Part shown: piece after piece, positions 20,128 to 29,636 of the stretch | Numbering within the stretch: the first letter of the stretch is position 1 | How the letters are laid out: every line of letters begins with the position of its first letter | Assembly (NCBI GenBank): GCA_002722955.1 | Contig: PBMZ01000067.1 | Coordinates: 1 to 64,000, forward strand | Reading direction: 5' to 3' | DNA: 64,000 nt | Source: Planctomycetaceae bacterium | GTDB lineage: Bacteria > Planctomycetota > Planctomycetia > Planctomycetales > Planctomycetaceae | Program-made: the position numbers and the translations under genes | The notes under the pieces: generated by a model | What the model was told of the DNA's origin: nothing | Seen by the model: the letters and a program-made list of their open reading frames with translations, nothing else | Databases searched by the model: none

Positions 20128-23100
20128 TTATGGCACATAAGCACTACCGTCACGTGGGAAGTGACACCAAGCCCCAGCTGATCTACCGCCGTAGTGGTTC
20201 ACTCTGTGTATGCCCTTCGGGACTAGTTGCATTTTCCCGGTGAGGTGGTGATGATGCCACGTAAAACTTGACTGATCAAGTGTTGTACCTGGAAGATATG
20301 TTTCCCAGAGATAGGCGAACTGTTTTTTGTCTTTCATCAGCCACATATCCATCGGCAAATCGACCAAGTACGGTGGGGCTTGCCCTGGAATCGCATGTGC
20401 AACAGAATCGAAATTGGCGACGCGTTTGCCGATGTAACCGGGGACGGTTGTTGAGATGGGGATCGTCGGGACCAAGTCCAGTGCCCGTGCTAATTTGCGA
20501 ATCTTTTTTCTCTGCGTATCGTTGAAACCCGGTATCTGATCTGCCCAACTGTCCCACTTATCTGTATTCACTAAATTTGCATATTTGATCGCAGCCTCAA
20601 GCATCTCTTTACTAACGAGATGCTCAACTCCATTGTGGATGATCTTTAGTTTTCCAATGCCTTTTGGAATCACTGGTATGAATGGCAGTGCGGCAAGCAC
20701 GACTCCAGCCGTGTTACCATCCTCAGCTGCAGACGTTGCTGCGGCAATCGAAATGATGAAGTCGGCACCCGAACTGATCATACCCAGGCCATCAACATAC
20801 AGTTCAGCCAAGGTAGTTGCTTGCTGCGCTGCTTGACGAAGGCCGGATTGATACGAAGTAATCAGATTGGTGACGTCACCGCTGTCTCCGATGTACGTCA
20901 CCAACCAGCGACGCACCTCGGTTGTACCAGCGGCTTCAATCAATCCCTCCATAAGGTGGTATGCGGCCATGGGGGCAGTCAGATCGTCGTCCAGTTGAAT
21001 CCGCATCGCCCCACCGCCGCCAACCCAATAGTCAAAATCCCACTTCCAACCCAAGGTGACAAAGGGATCGACAAAGTCGATGACACCTCCTGCGCGCTTA
21101 TACGCACGCAGTAGATCTTTTGAGTTCTTGTCTGGGTAGAGTAGCTCAAATGCTTTTTCGACGTTGGATTGCGTCAACGCTAGCAAATCACCGGGGGCGC
21201 TTCCCTCACCGGAAATTTTCGGTGCTGGATTCGCAACGCCACCAACTGGCATTCCGTCGGCAACGAATTCGTAAAATCCAACCGTGCGAGTCCCAGACAC
21301 TGGGTCTGTTATTTCGACGTTGACATTGAAAACCCCTGAATTGTCTGCGTAGAGAATCACAGAGGTGCCATTGGCATCCGCTGCCCCGCCTGCTGAGAAG
21401 GAATTGCTGTAGTCGGTGTCCCAGATGATGGAGTCGCCGGTTCCAGGAATCGGGGTTCCTGATGCGGTTACCGCAGTGATATCCAATTGCCCATAGATTG
21501 TCGTGGTTGAACAGGGATCGTCAGGATATCCATCGAGCAGTGTAAACGTGCTCGATGTAATGATTGGACTTCCAGCGTTATCGATGCGGACTTCCCGCGA
21601 TTCTTCGAACGTTCCACCTTCGTCGTCTGTGGCAATTGCGGTGATTATGTAGGAGCCTGAATCTGTGTAGACGTGTGATAAGTTACCGTCAGCCGCCGTA
21701 ACAACTCCGTTGGTCGCCGTGACCGTTTGCGTCGTTCCGTCATCGAAGTCGATAACAATATTAGTTATCTGGCCAGGCAACACATCAGATGCGGTTACCG
21801 AAATTGCAATCGGTGATCCCGTGCTTCCAGTGGATGGCGCTGACAGCGTCACCGTTGGTTCTGCGTTACTGACCTCGATCGTGAATTCGTGTATGGAACT
21901 CGTCGAATCGGACCAATTGAGTTTGGCCTTTGCTGGGTAGCTTCCCGTTGTTGCAGGCGTGCCTAATAGATTGAGTTGATTCACGTTTTCCAGAAAAAGT
22001 CCGCCAAAGAGCGCGTCATAGGCCCCTGATGCGTCGTATGATCCGTCATTGTCGATGTCAACTTCGATTGTCGAAATCGACGGATTCGCCGGCATTCCGA
22101 TTGGTCTGGGGGCAAGAATGTGAAATGTAAGATTACTTCCGTGCCATGCTGAACCCTTTGCGCTGACTGTGATTTCGTCCACGCTTTTCACAGTGATATT
22201 TGTCGACACCGAAAGTCCGCCACCGTCAGTCACGCTGGCAGAAACGAATTGCTCTGTTGAAGGCAAGGTACCTGTAAGACTTAGCTCGCCCGTCGTTGGA
22301 TCGAGAGAGAAGTACTCTGCTCCAGAATCAAGGCTCCACTGATGTGAGTTGGTTCCAAAGGTAGCTGAAGCGTCAGCATCTGAAGAATCGAAATCGTAGA
22401 TGACTGTACCGGCTGCTGCCGTGTGCCACACCTGGACTGTCGCAGTTCCATTGGACGTTGGCGCCTCGTTGACATCATTAACGGTGATTGTCACCCATTC
22501 CGTGTCATATGCGAATCCATCCGTCACCTGAACCTTGACGCGATATGTGTCGTTTTGCTCGTAGTTGAGACGCCAACGAGTCTCCTCGCTGCTAACTGAG
22601 ATCACTCCCGTTTCAGCGCCGATAATAAATGGATGATTTATTGCGCCATTCCATGGCTGCTCCCAAGAACCGTCGATTTGAACTTCCTGATCCAATATCG
22701 CGAAGCTCAATGCATCGTCATCAGGATCCGTGGCCGCCACCGGGCCGACCATCGCACCCGCGGTCGAGATCTCGCTGCCGTCCTGGTCCTCGTCGACTGA
22801 TAACGGCGTTGTCTGTGTTATCTGAGGAGGACCAATCTGCTCGTCATGTGACAATGAACCCCATATGATAACCGTTACCGTAGCAGTTGAGTTATCTGTC
22901 CCATCTGATGCCGTGTACTCAAAGGTATCTGTGTCGTAACTGCCGGATTCGAGGTGATTGAATGCACCGTTTGGGTCATACTGAAAAGTACCGTCTCCAT
23001 TGTCGGACACGAGGCCATCCGTCATGCTCGTGTCAAATCCAACAATCGAAAGCCCCGATCCTGAGTCGTTATCGAGGACATTTCCGGTCGTAAACCCTTC

Positions 23101-23493
23101 TTCCTCGGACGTCGAAAACTCTGGAGGGTCCGAACTCGATCCTGACATTCCGCACGGGGTCGTAGGCAAGATGTCGTGATCATCGACCGCGAACCCAGGA
23201 TCGATAGTGGATGGATCATCATCATCGTCTGGAATTGGCGTATCATCCAGCGGATCGGAACTTGTAGTACCGGATGTCGTTGGATCGATGGGAGTGGAAT
23301 TCGTCTCATAACCGCCACTGCTAGCATCGGTGTAAGTAGCCACCAATGAAGTACTTGACAACAAAATACGTTGTTCCAGCACTTCAACCGGCTGTGTGTG
23401 GATAGCTTGTGGCCGCCTCGAAAAGCTACGCCGCTTACGTGCCCCCGCCCCTAGTTTCTGAGAAAGTAGACGCAGCCAGTTCTTCACAAGCAT
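20128..23493 (-). CDS. Giant secreted cadherin/Ig-like polymorphic toxin with C-terminal WHH (HNH/EndoVII-fold) nuclease domain
   Basis: N-terminal VEVLEQRILLSS motif; cadherin-like repeats (ATDPDDDALSFAI, VTDGFAYDTEWVTITVNDVNEAPT); PKD-like repeats; hydrophobic pre-toxin linker; C-terminus SSFTWHHHHLTGKMQLVPKGIHRVNHYGGRSAGAW. Confidence 0.82.
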   Translation of the reverse strand: MLVKNWLRLLSQKLGAGARKRRSFSRRPQAIHTQPVEVLEQRILLSSTSLVATYTDASSGGYETNSTPIDPTTSGTTSSDPLDDTPIPDDDDDPSTIDPGFAVDDHDILPTTPCGMSGSSSDPPEFSTSEEEGFTTGNVLDNDSGSGLSIVGFDTSMTDGLVSDNGDGTFQYDPNGAFNHLESGSYDTDTFEYTASDGTDNSTATVTVIIWGSLSHDEQIGPPQITQTTPLSVDEDQDGSEISTAGAMVGPVAATDPDDDALSFAILDQEVQIDGSWEQPWNGAINHPFIIGAETGVISVSSEETRWRLNYEQNDTYRVKVQVTDGFAYDTEWVTITVNDVNEAPTSNGTATVQVWHTAAAGTVIYDFDSSDADASATFGTNSHQWSLDSGAEYFSLDPTTGELSLTGTLPSTEQFVSASVTDGGGLSVSTNITVKSVDEITVSAKGSAWHGSNLTFHILAPRPIGMPANPSISTIEVDIDNDGSYDASGAYDALFGGLFLENVNQLNLLGTPATTGSYPAKAKLNWSDSTSSIHEFTIEVSNAEPTVTLSAPSTGSTGSPIAISVTASDVLPGQITNIVIDFDDGTTQTVTATNGVVTAADGNLSHVYTDSGSYIITAIATDDEGGTFEESREVRIDNAGSPIITSSTFTLLDGYPDDPCSTTTIYGQLDITAVTASGTPIPGTGDSIIWDTDYSNSFSAGGAADANGTSVILYADNSGVFNVNVEITDPVSGTRTVGFYEFVADGMPVGGVANPAPKISGEGSAPGDLLALTQSNVEKAFELLYPDKNSKDLLRAYKRAGGVIDFVDPFVTLGWKWDFDYWVGGGGAMRIQLDDDLTAPMAAYHLMEGLIEAAGTTEVRRWLVTYIGDSGDVTNLITSYQSGLRQAAQQATTLAELYVDGLGMISSGADFIISIAAATSAAEDGNTAGVVLAALPFIPVIPKGIGKLKIIHNGVEHLVSKEMLEAAIKYANLVNTDKWDSWADQIPGFNDTQRKKIRKLARALDLVPTIPISTTVPGYIGKRVANFDSVAHAIPGQAPPYLVDLPMDMWLMKDKKQFAYLWETYLPGTTLDQSSFTWHHHHLTGKMQLVPKGIHRVNHYGGRSAGAWCHFPRDGSAYVP

Positions 23494-23730
23494 GATGTTC
23501 TCCTAAATACCGCAGTGCCAATCGATGGTTGTCGATCACCAGCGGTGAGGGATCCATGCCTGTTTCACAGATGCTCATACTGATCATTTAGATATAAGAT
23601 ATATTTGGAAACTACGTACACACCTAAACGTGTGCAAGTATATTTGAGTAAGTTATCGACAATTGCGGGTTTCCACACACTTGGAAAGGGAGTTGATTCC
23701 GCCCCGTGACGAGGCATTGTCGCACCGAAC

Positions 23731-23793
23731 GTAGCCTGACTCTCCGAGCTCTCTGAGTCGGGCTGCATTTCCCGACTCGGAGAGTCAGGCTAC
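23731..23793. repeat. Palindromic repeat (gtagcctgactctccgag / ctcggagagtcaggctac)
   Basis: Perfect 18-bp inverted repeat. Confidence 0.8.
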
Positions 23794-23831
23794 AAAGATT
23801 CGCTTATTGTGGTCAGAAACTCGAAGCTCGT

Positions 23832-24905
23832 TTACTGGGACTCTTTCCACTGCGAGCCGACACGCGGATTGGGTAAGGTCTTGAGCATGTCAAAGAACGC
23901 AGCCCTGTAGGTTGGATAAATCGGCGCTTCCTCGAATGTTTTTTCGTCATAGACGTAGGGCGTTGCTGCGGGCAAGTTGTAGTGCGGGATGCGGGCGTAG
24001 CGGTGGTGGGCTCCGTGGTGGTCGACGTATTGGATTGATTTTGAGAAGAGCTTGCCGAGCTGACGCTTGTCGTCGACGCTGCGGGTGCCGGAGAGGACGC
24101 AATTGCCGAACAGGCCCATGTGCTCGGTGTATTTGTTTAACGTTTGATAACTGCCAGCAACCAATAACGGGCCCATGAACGAAACCAGGAACGCCTCCCA
24201 CATTCCTAGGTAAGTCACTGCAGTCAGGGCGGCCGACCAAGAAGCGATAATCAACGCGTACTCGCCAGCCAGTCGTCGTCGGTTCACTTCCGGAATCTTT
24301 TCGGCAACGAGAACCGAACGCAGGAACAAGAACGGCGTGTAAAAGTAGCCGAGCGAGATCTCCAGGCACGCCGCCAACAGGCGGGCCCAGCGGGGTTTGC
24401 TGGTGTCAACGAACGGCCAGAGTTCCGGGTCCTTCTCTGTCGACATGTAGGCATGATGCCGAGAGTGCGCGTAACGGTAGACGCTCAGTGGCACCATGAT
24501 GATCGTGCCGACGAAGAGTCCCATCATTTCGTTTTTGCGAGAGTTGGGATGCCATGTTCCATGCGCCATGTCATGAAAGGCTAACGGCTTCATGTGCATA
24601 AAGTGGCCGGTGACCAACCAAACCAGAGGTGTCAGCATCCAAGCTGGGCTGTTCCAAGTAAGGTATGCCAGCGCGCACGTTGACAACAGAATCACGTTGT
24701 TCATCTGATGCCAGGCCATCGGCGAATGATTCTGCACGTGCAGGTCGCGAATCGTTTCCTTGACCTGTTCCTGACTAACACCAACATCGTCGCGGCGCGT
24801 CGTGGGACTCACCGGAAGAGGTATGTGCGGCGCAGGCACAGTCTGATGGGGCGTGCGCACCGAAGATGTTTGGTCTGAGCGCTTGGTGGTGGTACTCAAC
24901 GTCAT
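23832..24905 (-). CDS. Membrane fatty acid desaturase
   Basis: Histidine boxes HDMAH, HSRHH, HHGAHHRY. Confidence 0.85.
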   Translation of the reverse strand: MTLSTTTKRSDQTSSVRTPHQTVPAPHIPLPVSPTTRRDDVGVSQEQVKETIRDLHVQNHSPMAWHQMNNVILLSTCALAYLTWNSPAWMLTPLVWLVTGHFMHMKPLAFHDMAHGTWHPNSRKNEMMGLFVGTIIMVPLSVYRYAHSRHHAYMSTEKDPELWPFVDTSKPRWARLLAACLEISLGYFYTPFLFLRSVLVAEKIPEVNRRRLAGEYALIIASWSAALTAVTYLGMWEAFLVSFMGPLLVAGSYQTLNKYTEHMGLFGNCVLSGTRSVDDKRQLGKLFSKSIQYVDHHGAHHRYARIPHYNLPAATPYVYDEKTFEEAPIYPTYRAAFFDMLKTLPNPRVGSQWKESQ

Positions 24906-24976
24906 CTCCTGATCGTCTCGTCATCAGGAGTCTTCGCTGTTTGGGGGCGTAGCCGAACGCGATGGTAAGCGGAGGG

Positions 24977-25060
24977 AGAATTAGTCATTAGTTATTTCTC
25001 ATTGAAGAGCGCGCGAACTGCATGCCTCTTCCAAATGAGCAATAACTAATGACAAATTCT
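24977..25060. repeat. Palindromic repeat (agaattagtcattagttatttctcatt / aatgagcaataactaatgacaaattct)
   Basis: 27-bp arms with about 3 mismatches, nested gaagag/ctcttc. Confidence 0.75.
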
Positions 25061-25106
25061 TCAGGTCCCTAAGCGAAGTCTCCTGAAATGCTGCTCATCG
25101 TGAGTG

Positions 25107-26492
25107 TCACGATGGATCGAGCACCTGATTCTTCAAACGGGATTGCTCAACTTCGCCTTCGCGTTTCAAAAAGGCTTTATCCTCCTTATTGATGTTGAGT
25201 TGCTCCATCAATTCGTTGTCGATGTAAACATCGCGAACAATTTCGGGAGCATAGTCGGGTCCTAGGACATCCATGACCGTAGGCTTCACAGCAGGGCGTT
25301 CCTGGGGAATCACATACCCTTCGACAACGGTTGCCTCTCGCTGATATTCCGGGTACTCAAGCAACACTTCGTGAAGTTCCTTGAGCCGGTAATGTGGTAC
25401 GGTGGAAAACATATGATGCGGCAAGTGGTAATCTTGACCGATCGGAAACACGGCGAAACGCAACAGCGGATTCACGTGGAAGACACGCGTGTTGGTCAAC
25501 CAACCGCGATCCGCATTGCCGTGTTGCACGACTTGCCGCAAAACATTGTAAAAGGCGAACGATGTAAAAATTGGAACAACCCACAAAAGTCCGAAATACG
25601 CCGGCAACGGTTCGCCGGTATGCATCGATCCCCACGTCAGCCCTGTCAACACAAACGTGAAGAAACTGATTCTCATCATCGAGCGAGCACGCACGGAGAT
25701 CACTGGTTTGATGAGACTCTGGTAGAACGCCGATTCAGGCATCGTCATAAACGCGGCCATCGTGGCAATCCAGCAAACGATCGGCGCCGCGATGAGCAAC
25801 GTCCAATCGCCCAAGTAGGACAAGACGCCCAGCGTCGCCAACAGTACCAACAGGTGAGCGGCACCAAGTTTTTGCGGCAGCTTCGAGGGGTTCCAGTCTC
25901 TACGAATGTACGGATTCTTTTCCGTGCCGATCGAATCGTACTCGGCCCGGGCACGGCTGTATTTGAATAGATTTGGCAGCCAAAGTTGCTTGGCCATTAG
26001 CCGCCAAAAGTCGTGTTTTTCCAGCGGAAATTCCGCCTTGTGTCCACTTTGTTTCATCTGCGAGAGATCGGGGTCTCGAATCGGGTCGTTGACGAATTGG
26101 TGGTGAGCCAAATGGTGCAACCCGTAATGGAATGTGGAACTGAAGATCGGCAATGAACAAAGCCAGTCAGCGGCTAAGTCGTTCAGATGCTTGTTCCGAA
26201 ACAACGTCCGATGCACGGCCTCGTGAGCCAACCCGGCCAGTTGATGTTGGCCGGCTCCGACGAGCATCACAGCCAAAACGGTGACGGGAATGTTCCAGGC
26301 AAACGCCAAGCCCGCGTCGACTCGAAAATGATAAAACCACAACGCTCCACCAACGGCCGTCAACAACAACGCATGAGCCCGAAATATGTACATCCAGTTA
26401 GTCACGTTGTCCGTTTGACGTAACTTCTGCAAACGCGACTTGAACTCGGCGTCGCGAAGTGATCGCTGTTTGGGTGTGGCGGGAGATATCAT
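25107..26492 (-). CDS. Membrane fatty acid desaturase
   Basis: Histidine boxes HEAVH, HHLAHH, HLPHH. Confidence 0.85.
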   Translation of the reverse strand: MISPATPKQRSLRDAEFKSRLQKLRQTDNVTNWMYIFRAHALLLTAVGGALWFYHFRVDAGLAFAWNIPVTVLAVMLVGAGQHQLAGLAHEAVHRTLFRNKHLNDLAADWLCSLPIFSSTFHYGLHHLAHHQFVNDPIRDPDLSQMKQSGHKAEFPLEKHDFWRLMAKQLWLPNLFKYSRARAEYDSIGTEKNPYIRRDWNPSKLPQKLGAAHLLVLLATLGVLSYLGDWTLLIAAPIVCWIATMAAFMTMPESAFYQSLIKPVISVRARSMMRISFFTFVLTGLTWGSMHTGEPLPAYFGLLWVVPIFTSFAFYNVLRQVVQHGNADRGWLTNTRVFHVNPLLRFAVFPIGQDYHLPHHMFSTVPHYRLKELHEVLLEYPEYQREATVVEGYVIPQERPAVKPTVMDVLGPDYAPEIVRDVYIDNELMEQLNINKEDKAFLKREGEVEQSRLKNQVLDPS

Positions 26493-27415
26493 TGGGCCAT
26501 CGTCAGTTCTTGGTTTCGAACGACGCTGGTCTCACTCAAGACACCCGGCGAGCGGTATCGCAGCGCGGTCATCTCGGCAGTGATTTGGTCGTTCAAGGTT
26601 TCGTCCAGTTCTTTCAAGTAGCCCGCGACCGTCGCCCCATCCATGACTCGATGGTCATAGACGATGGTGACGCGCACATTACCGTCTTCGTCAACGGGCC
26701 CAAATGTGAGCATCGTTGTTGGCATTGACGGTGGGTGAATGCTGATGGCTCCGTTGGCCGAGACCGTTGTCAGTCCGAACGTTCCAATGCGATCTGTTCG
26801 CATGAATCCGCTCAGATACATGGTGACTCGCCAAGCGAAGCGTCGGATGAATGTTGGATAGCGGCTGAAGTCGACTTGCATTCGAAACCGCTCGACGTCC
26901 ATTACCGGAGCGTGTTTGAATTCGTCGACCGTTTGTTGCAGCTCCATCAAAGTCTGCTTGTTGGGCTCGGGAATGCGGCCGAGGAGCACCCAGTCCTCGC
27001 CACGGAAGTGTCGCGAAACCGTCATGCGGCCGATGGGGTAAGGATGCTCGTAAATGCTGGGCCAGGGGTAAGGCATGTAGCATTGCCGCAAGGTCGCGTT
27101 CCGCTCGGAGATGATGCCGTAAGCCTTCATGAAGAGCACCGGCCAACCGACTCGCGGATAGTTTTCGCGATCGCGTTGCAAGCGAGCCAACTCGCCAATG
27201 TTGCAGTTCCTTACCAGTGCCTGACTGGGGATTTTCTTCGAGAAGTACAACAGATCGTTGACCATCCGCCGGCTTTGCGGCAGTCGAAACCTTCGCCCTT
27301 TGCGCGGTTTGGTTTCGGTCACCGATTCCGCGGGAAATGGTACGCATTCAGCCTCAGCGCCGTTCGAGTGGGCTGTGTCCGTGCGCTGCATGCTTTCATT
27401 GGTCAACTGGTTCAT
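26489..27415 (-). CDS. 2-oxoacid dehydrogenase E2-type acyltransferase catalytic domain, without lipoyl domain
   Basis: Catalytic-like YDHRVMDGATVAGYLKEL; 4-bp overlap with the desaturase start. Confidence 0.75.
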   Translation of the reverse strand: MNQLTNESMQRTDTAHSNGAEAECVPFPAESVTETKPRKGRRFRLPQSRRMVNDLLYFSKKIPSQALVRNCNIGELARLQRDRENYPRVGWPVLFMKAYGIISERNATLRQCYMPYPWPSIYEHPYPIGRMTVSRHFRGEDWVLLGRIPEPNKQTLMELQQTVDEFKHAPVMDVERFRMQVDFSRYPTFIRRFAWRVTMYLSGFMRTDRIGTFGLTTVSANGAISIHPPSMPTTMLTFGPVDEDGNVRVTIVYDHRVMDGATVAGYLKELDETLNDQITAEMTALRYRSPGVLSETSVVRNQELTMAQ

Positions 27416-27895
27416 GTTGAGTCTCTATGTCGGTGCAACCGCGGTGCTAACTTCTTATGTTGGCATCAATAGAAAGGATAATCCGTGGCAGTCCGATAAT
27501 CCACGCCCGTATCAATCATCTGGTGATTGCGGACAATCACGTCGGAAGGACTGCTATATCTGTGCAGTTACATCGGCGCTTGATTGATGTCGCGGCGATC
27601 TCTTATCACAGCTATCTGCGGGTTTTGCCGATTGATGGCCGCCTTCAATCGTTACACCCAAAACAATACGCAGAACGCACTGCGTGTTGAGCGGCAAAGA
27701 GTATCGATTGGATCGGCTGTAGCTTTGAGAATGATTGAGCGGCGGGTATCAGTGGCAAGAAAGTTGTCGTTCGTGTCGACGAATGTCACCGCAAGAGAGT
27801 TCAATAGAGCTTGAGTATGTGCTCGCCAGTTGACTGTGAACGCTACCCCTAGGCTCTGCCTCTCGATTAGCCGAGCGTATTGAGAATTGGTAACG

Positions 27896-27920
27896 CCCCC
27901 GACTTTATGTCGGGGGTTTT
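27896..27920 (+). terminator. Terminator-like hairpin cccccgac-tttat-gtcggggg-tttt
   Basis: 8-bp perfect stem followed by a short T tract; no clear + strand gene ends just upstream. Confidence 0.45.
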
Positions 27921-28014
27921 CGCGTTTTTGCACTACACGACGCGACGAATAGTGCAGAGAGGCGAGAACCCTGAGTTAAACTCAGGGGCGTGTGAACAAT
28001 TAAAGGACGGAGCA

Positions 28015-28416
28015 CTACCCAAGTCTAATGCTGCCAGCGTTGGATCGATGAAAGTGGACGTGTTGCCATTTGTCTGCTTGGCGATGCCAAATCCGCGTCT
28101 CCTCGAAAGCGGACGTCGATGGGCGGCCGTCTTCGCCGATGCGTTGAGTCAGACGGATATAGGTCACGATGGCGGTGCTTTCGTCGAGGAGTTGAACTTT
28201 GGGCGAGCTGATTGTTGATTGCTTGGCTCGGCCTGTTCCTTCCATCTCGAAGTAGAACTGATGGAAGGGCATGCCCTCGACGAGACTGCCGACGGCTTCG
28301 GGTTCGAATGCCGTTAAGTTCTCGTCGCAGAGGTTCGTGTATGTCTGCCAGTCTTGTTGATCGATCGAGTCCAACAGTTGCTTGCTGAGTTGGAGTAGTT
28401 CTTCTTGAGCAGACAT
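28015..28416 (-). CDS. CaMKII association-domain (SnoaL/NTF2-like) protein
   Basis: LLQLSKQLLDSIDQQDWQTYTNLCDENLTAFEPEAVGSLVEGMPFHQFYFE ... RIWHRQADKWQHVHFHRS. Confidence 0.8.
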   Translation of the reverse strand: MSAQEELLQLSKQLLDSIDQQDWQTYTNLCDENLTAFEPEAVGSLVEGMPFHQFYFEMEGTGRAKQSTISSPKVQLLDESTAIVTYIRLTQRIGEDGRPSTSAFEETRIWHRQADKWQHVHFHRSNAGSIRLG

Positions 28417-28451
28417 TGCATGACTCCGGTATATCACATCGAAGTATTAAC

Positions 28452-28557
28452 CTCGTTTAACGCCCAGCCGGAGGCGCCGGCGACCAAGACGCATTGAATA
28501 ATCAATCGCATACATTACTTCTTGGTCGCCGGTGCCTTCGGCTGGGCGTTAAACGAG
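28452..28557. repeat. Palindromic MITE-like element (38-bp arms)
   Basis: ctcgtttaacgcccagccggaggcgccggcgaccaaga / tcttggtcgccggtgccttcggctgggcgttaaacgag, 2 mismatches in 38 bp. Confidence 0.85.
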
Positions 28558-28717
28558 TTTGTGGTTGCGGGCTCTCACGTGCTGCCATCTTTACCAGTTT
28601 CTCTCGCCGAGTGAAGGTTGCGGGAACTTGGAACTCGGAACCAGTGACCGTATACTGGCACGCTTACCCCCTCAACACTTTGACAAGCCACAACGATGAT
28701 ATTCAACGGAGAGTAAA

Positions 28718-29635
28718 ATGGCTGCACCTTCGATTACACCGGGCGAGACGAAAATTGGCTGGATCGGCACAGGCGTCATGGGAGCCAGCATGGTTGGCCA
28801 CTTGATGGACGCGGGTTTCTCGGCGACCGTCTTTAGCCGAACCAAATCCAAAGCCGACGCTCTGATCGAAAAGGGAGCGGCATGGGGCGACTCGCCAAAG
28901 GCCGTCGCGGAAGCTTCTGACGTCGTCTTCTCGATCGTTGGTTTTCCGTCCGATGTTCGTTCGGTGATGCTGGGCGAAGACGGTGCCTTGGCCGGTTCGA
29001 AGGAAGGCAACGTGCTGGTCGACATGACGACGAGCGACCCGTCACTTGCCGTGGAAATTGCCGAAGCGGGCGCTGCCAAGGGCGTCGCCAGTGTTGATGC
29101 TCCCGTTTCAGGCGGCGACGTCGGTGCCAAGAACGGTGCATTGTCCATCATGATCGGCGGCGACAAAGAAGTCGTCGACGCACTCGAACCCTGTTGGAAT
29201 GCCATGGGCAAGACCATCGTCCATCAAGGCGGACCGGGGGCCGGCCAACACACCAAAATGGTCAACCAAACTTTGATCGCGACCAACATGATCGGAGTTT
29301 GCGAGGCTTTGATGTACGGTTACAAAGCGGGCCTCGATCTGCCAACAGTGATGGAATCCGTGGCAACGGGCGCCGCTGGAAGCTGGTCGCTTTCGAATCT
29401 CGGTCCGCGAATCATGGACAACAACTTCGATCCAGGCTTCTTCGTCGAACACTTTATCAAGGATATGGGCATCGCATTGGCCGAAGCCAAGAAGATGGGA
29501 CTCTCGCTGCCAGGTTTGGCACTGTCACATCAATTGTACTTGGCCCTTCAAGCTCAAGGTCACGGACGCGACGGGACTCACGCTTTGCAATTGGCACTGG
29601 CTTCCTTGGCCGGCGTCGATTGGAAAGGCCGCTAA
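28718..29635 (+). CDS. NAD(P)-dependent beta-hydroxyacid dehydrogenase (3-hydroxyisobutyrate dehydrogenase/tartronate semialdehyde reductase family)
   Basis: [57 protein letters not shown]. Confidence 0.9.
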   Translation: MAAPSITPGETKIGWIGTGVMGASMVGHLMDAGFSATVFSRTKSKADALIEKGAAWGDSPKAVAEASDVVFSIVGFPSDVRSVMLGEDGALAGSKEGNVLVDMTTSDPSLAVEIAEAGAAKGVASVDAPVSGGDVGAKNGALSIMIGGDKEVVDALEPCWNAMGKTIVHQGGPGAGQHTKMVNQTLIATNMIGVCEALMYGYKAGLDLPTVMESVATGAAGSWSLSNLGPRIMDNNFDPGFFVEHFIKDMGIALAEAKKMGLSLPGLALSHQLYLALQAQGHGRDGTHALQLALASLAGVDWKGR

Positions 29636-29636
29636 A

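Noticed and set aside
25371-25970. 199-aa and similar ORFs antisense to desaturases
   Set aside because: Arg/His-rich shadow frame of a gene with clear histidine boxes.
26735-27472. 245-aa plus-strand ORF
   Set aside because: Antisense to the E2-type acyltransferase.
27430-28010. Possible genes in the gap between acyltransferase and CaMKII-domain gene
   Set aside because: Only short low-plausibility ORFs and hairpins (cccccgac/gtcggggg, ccctgagtt/aactcaggg); no supportable CDS or ncRNA.
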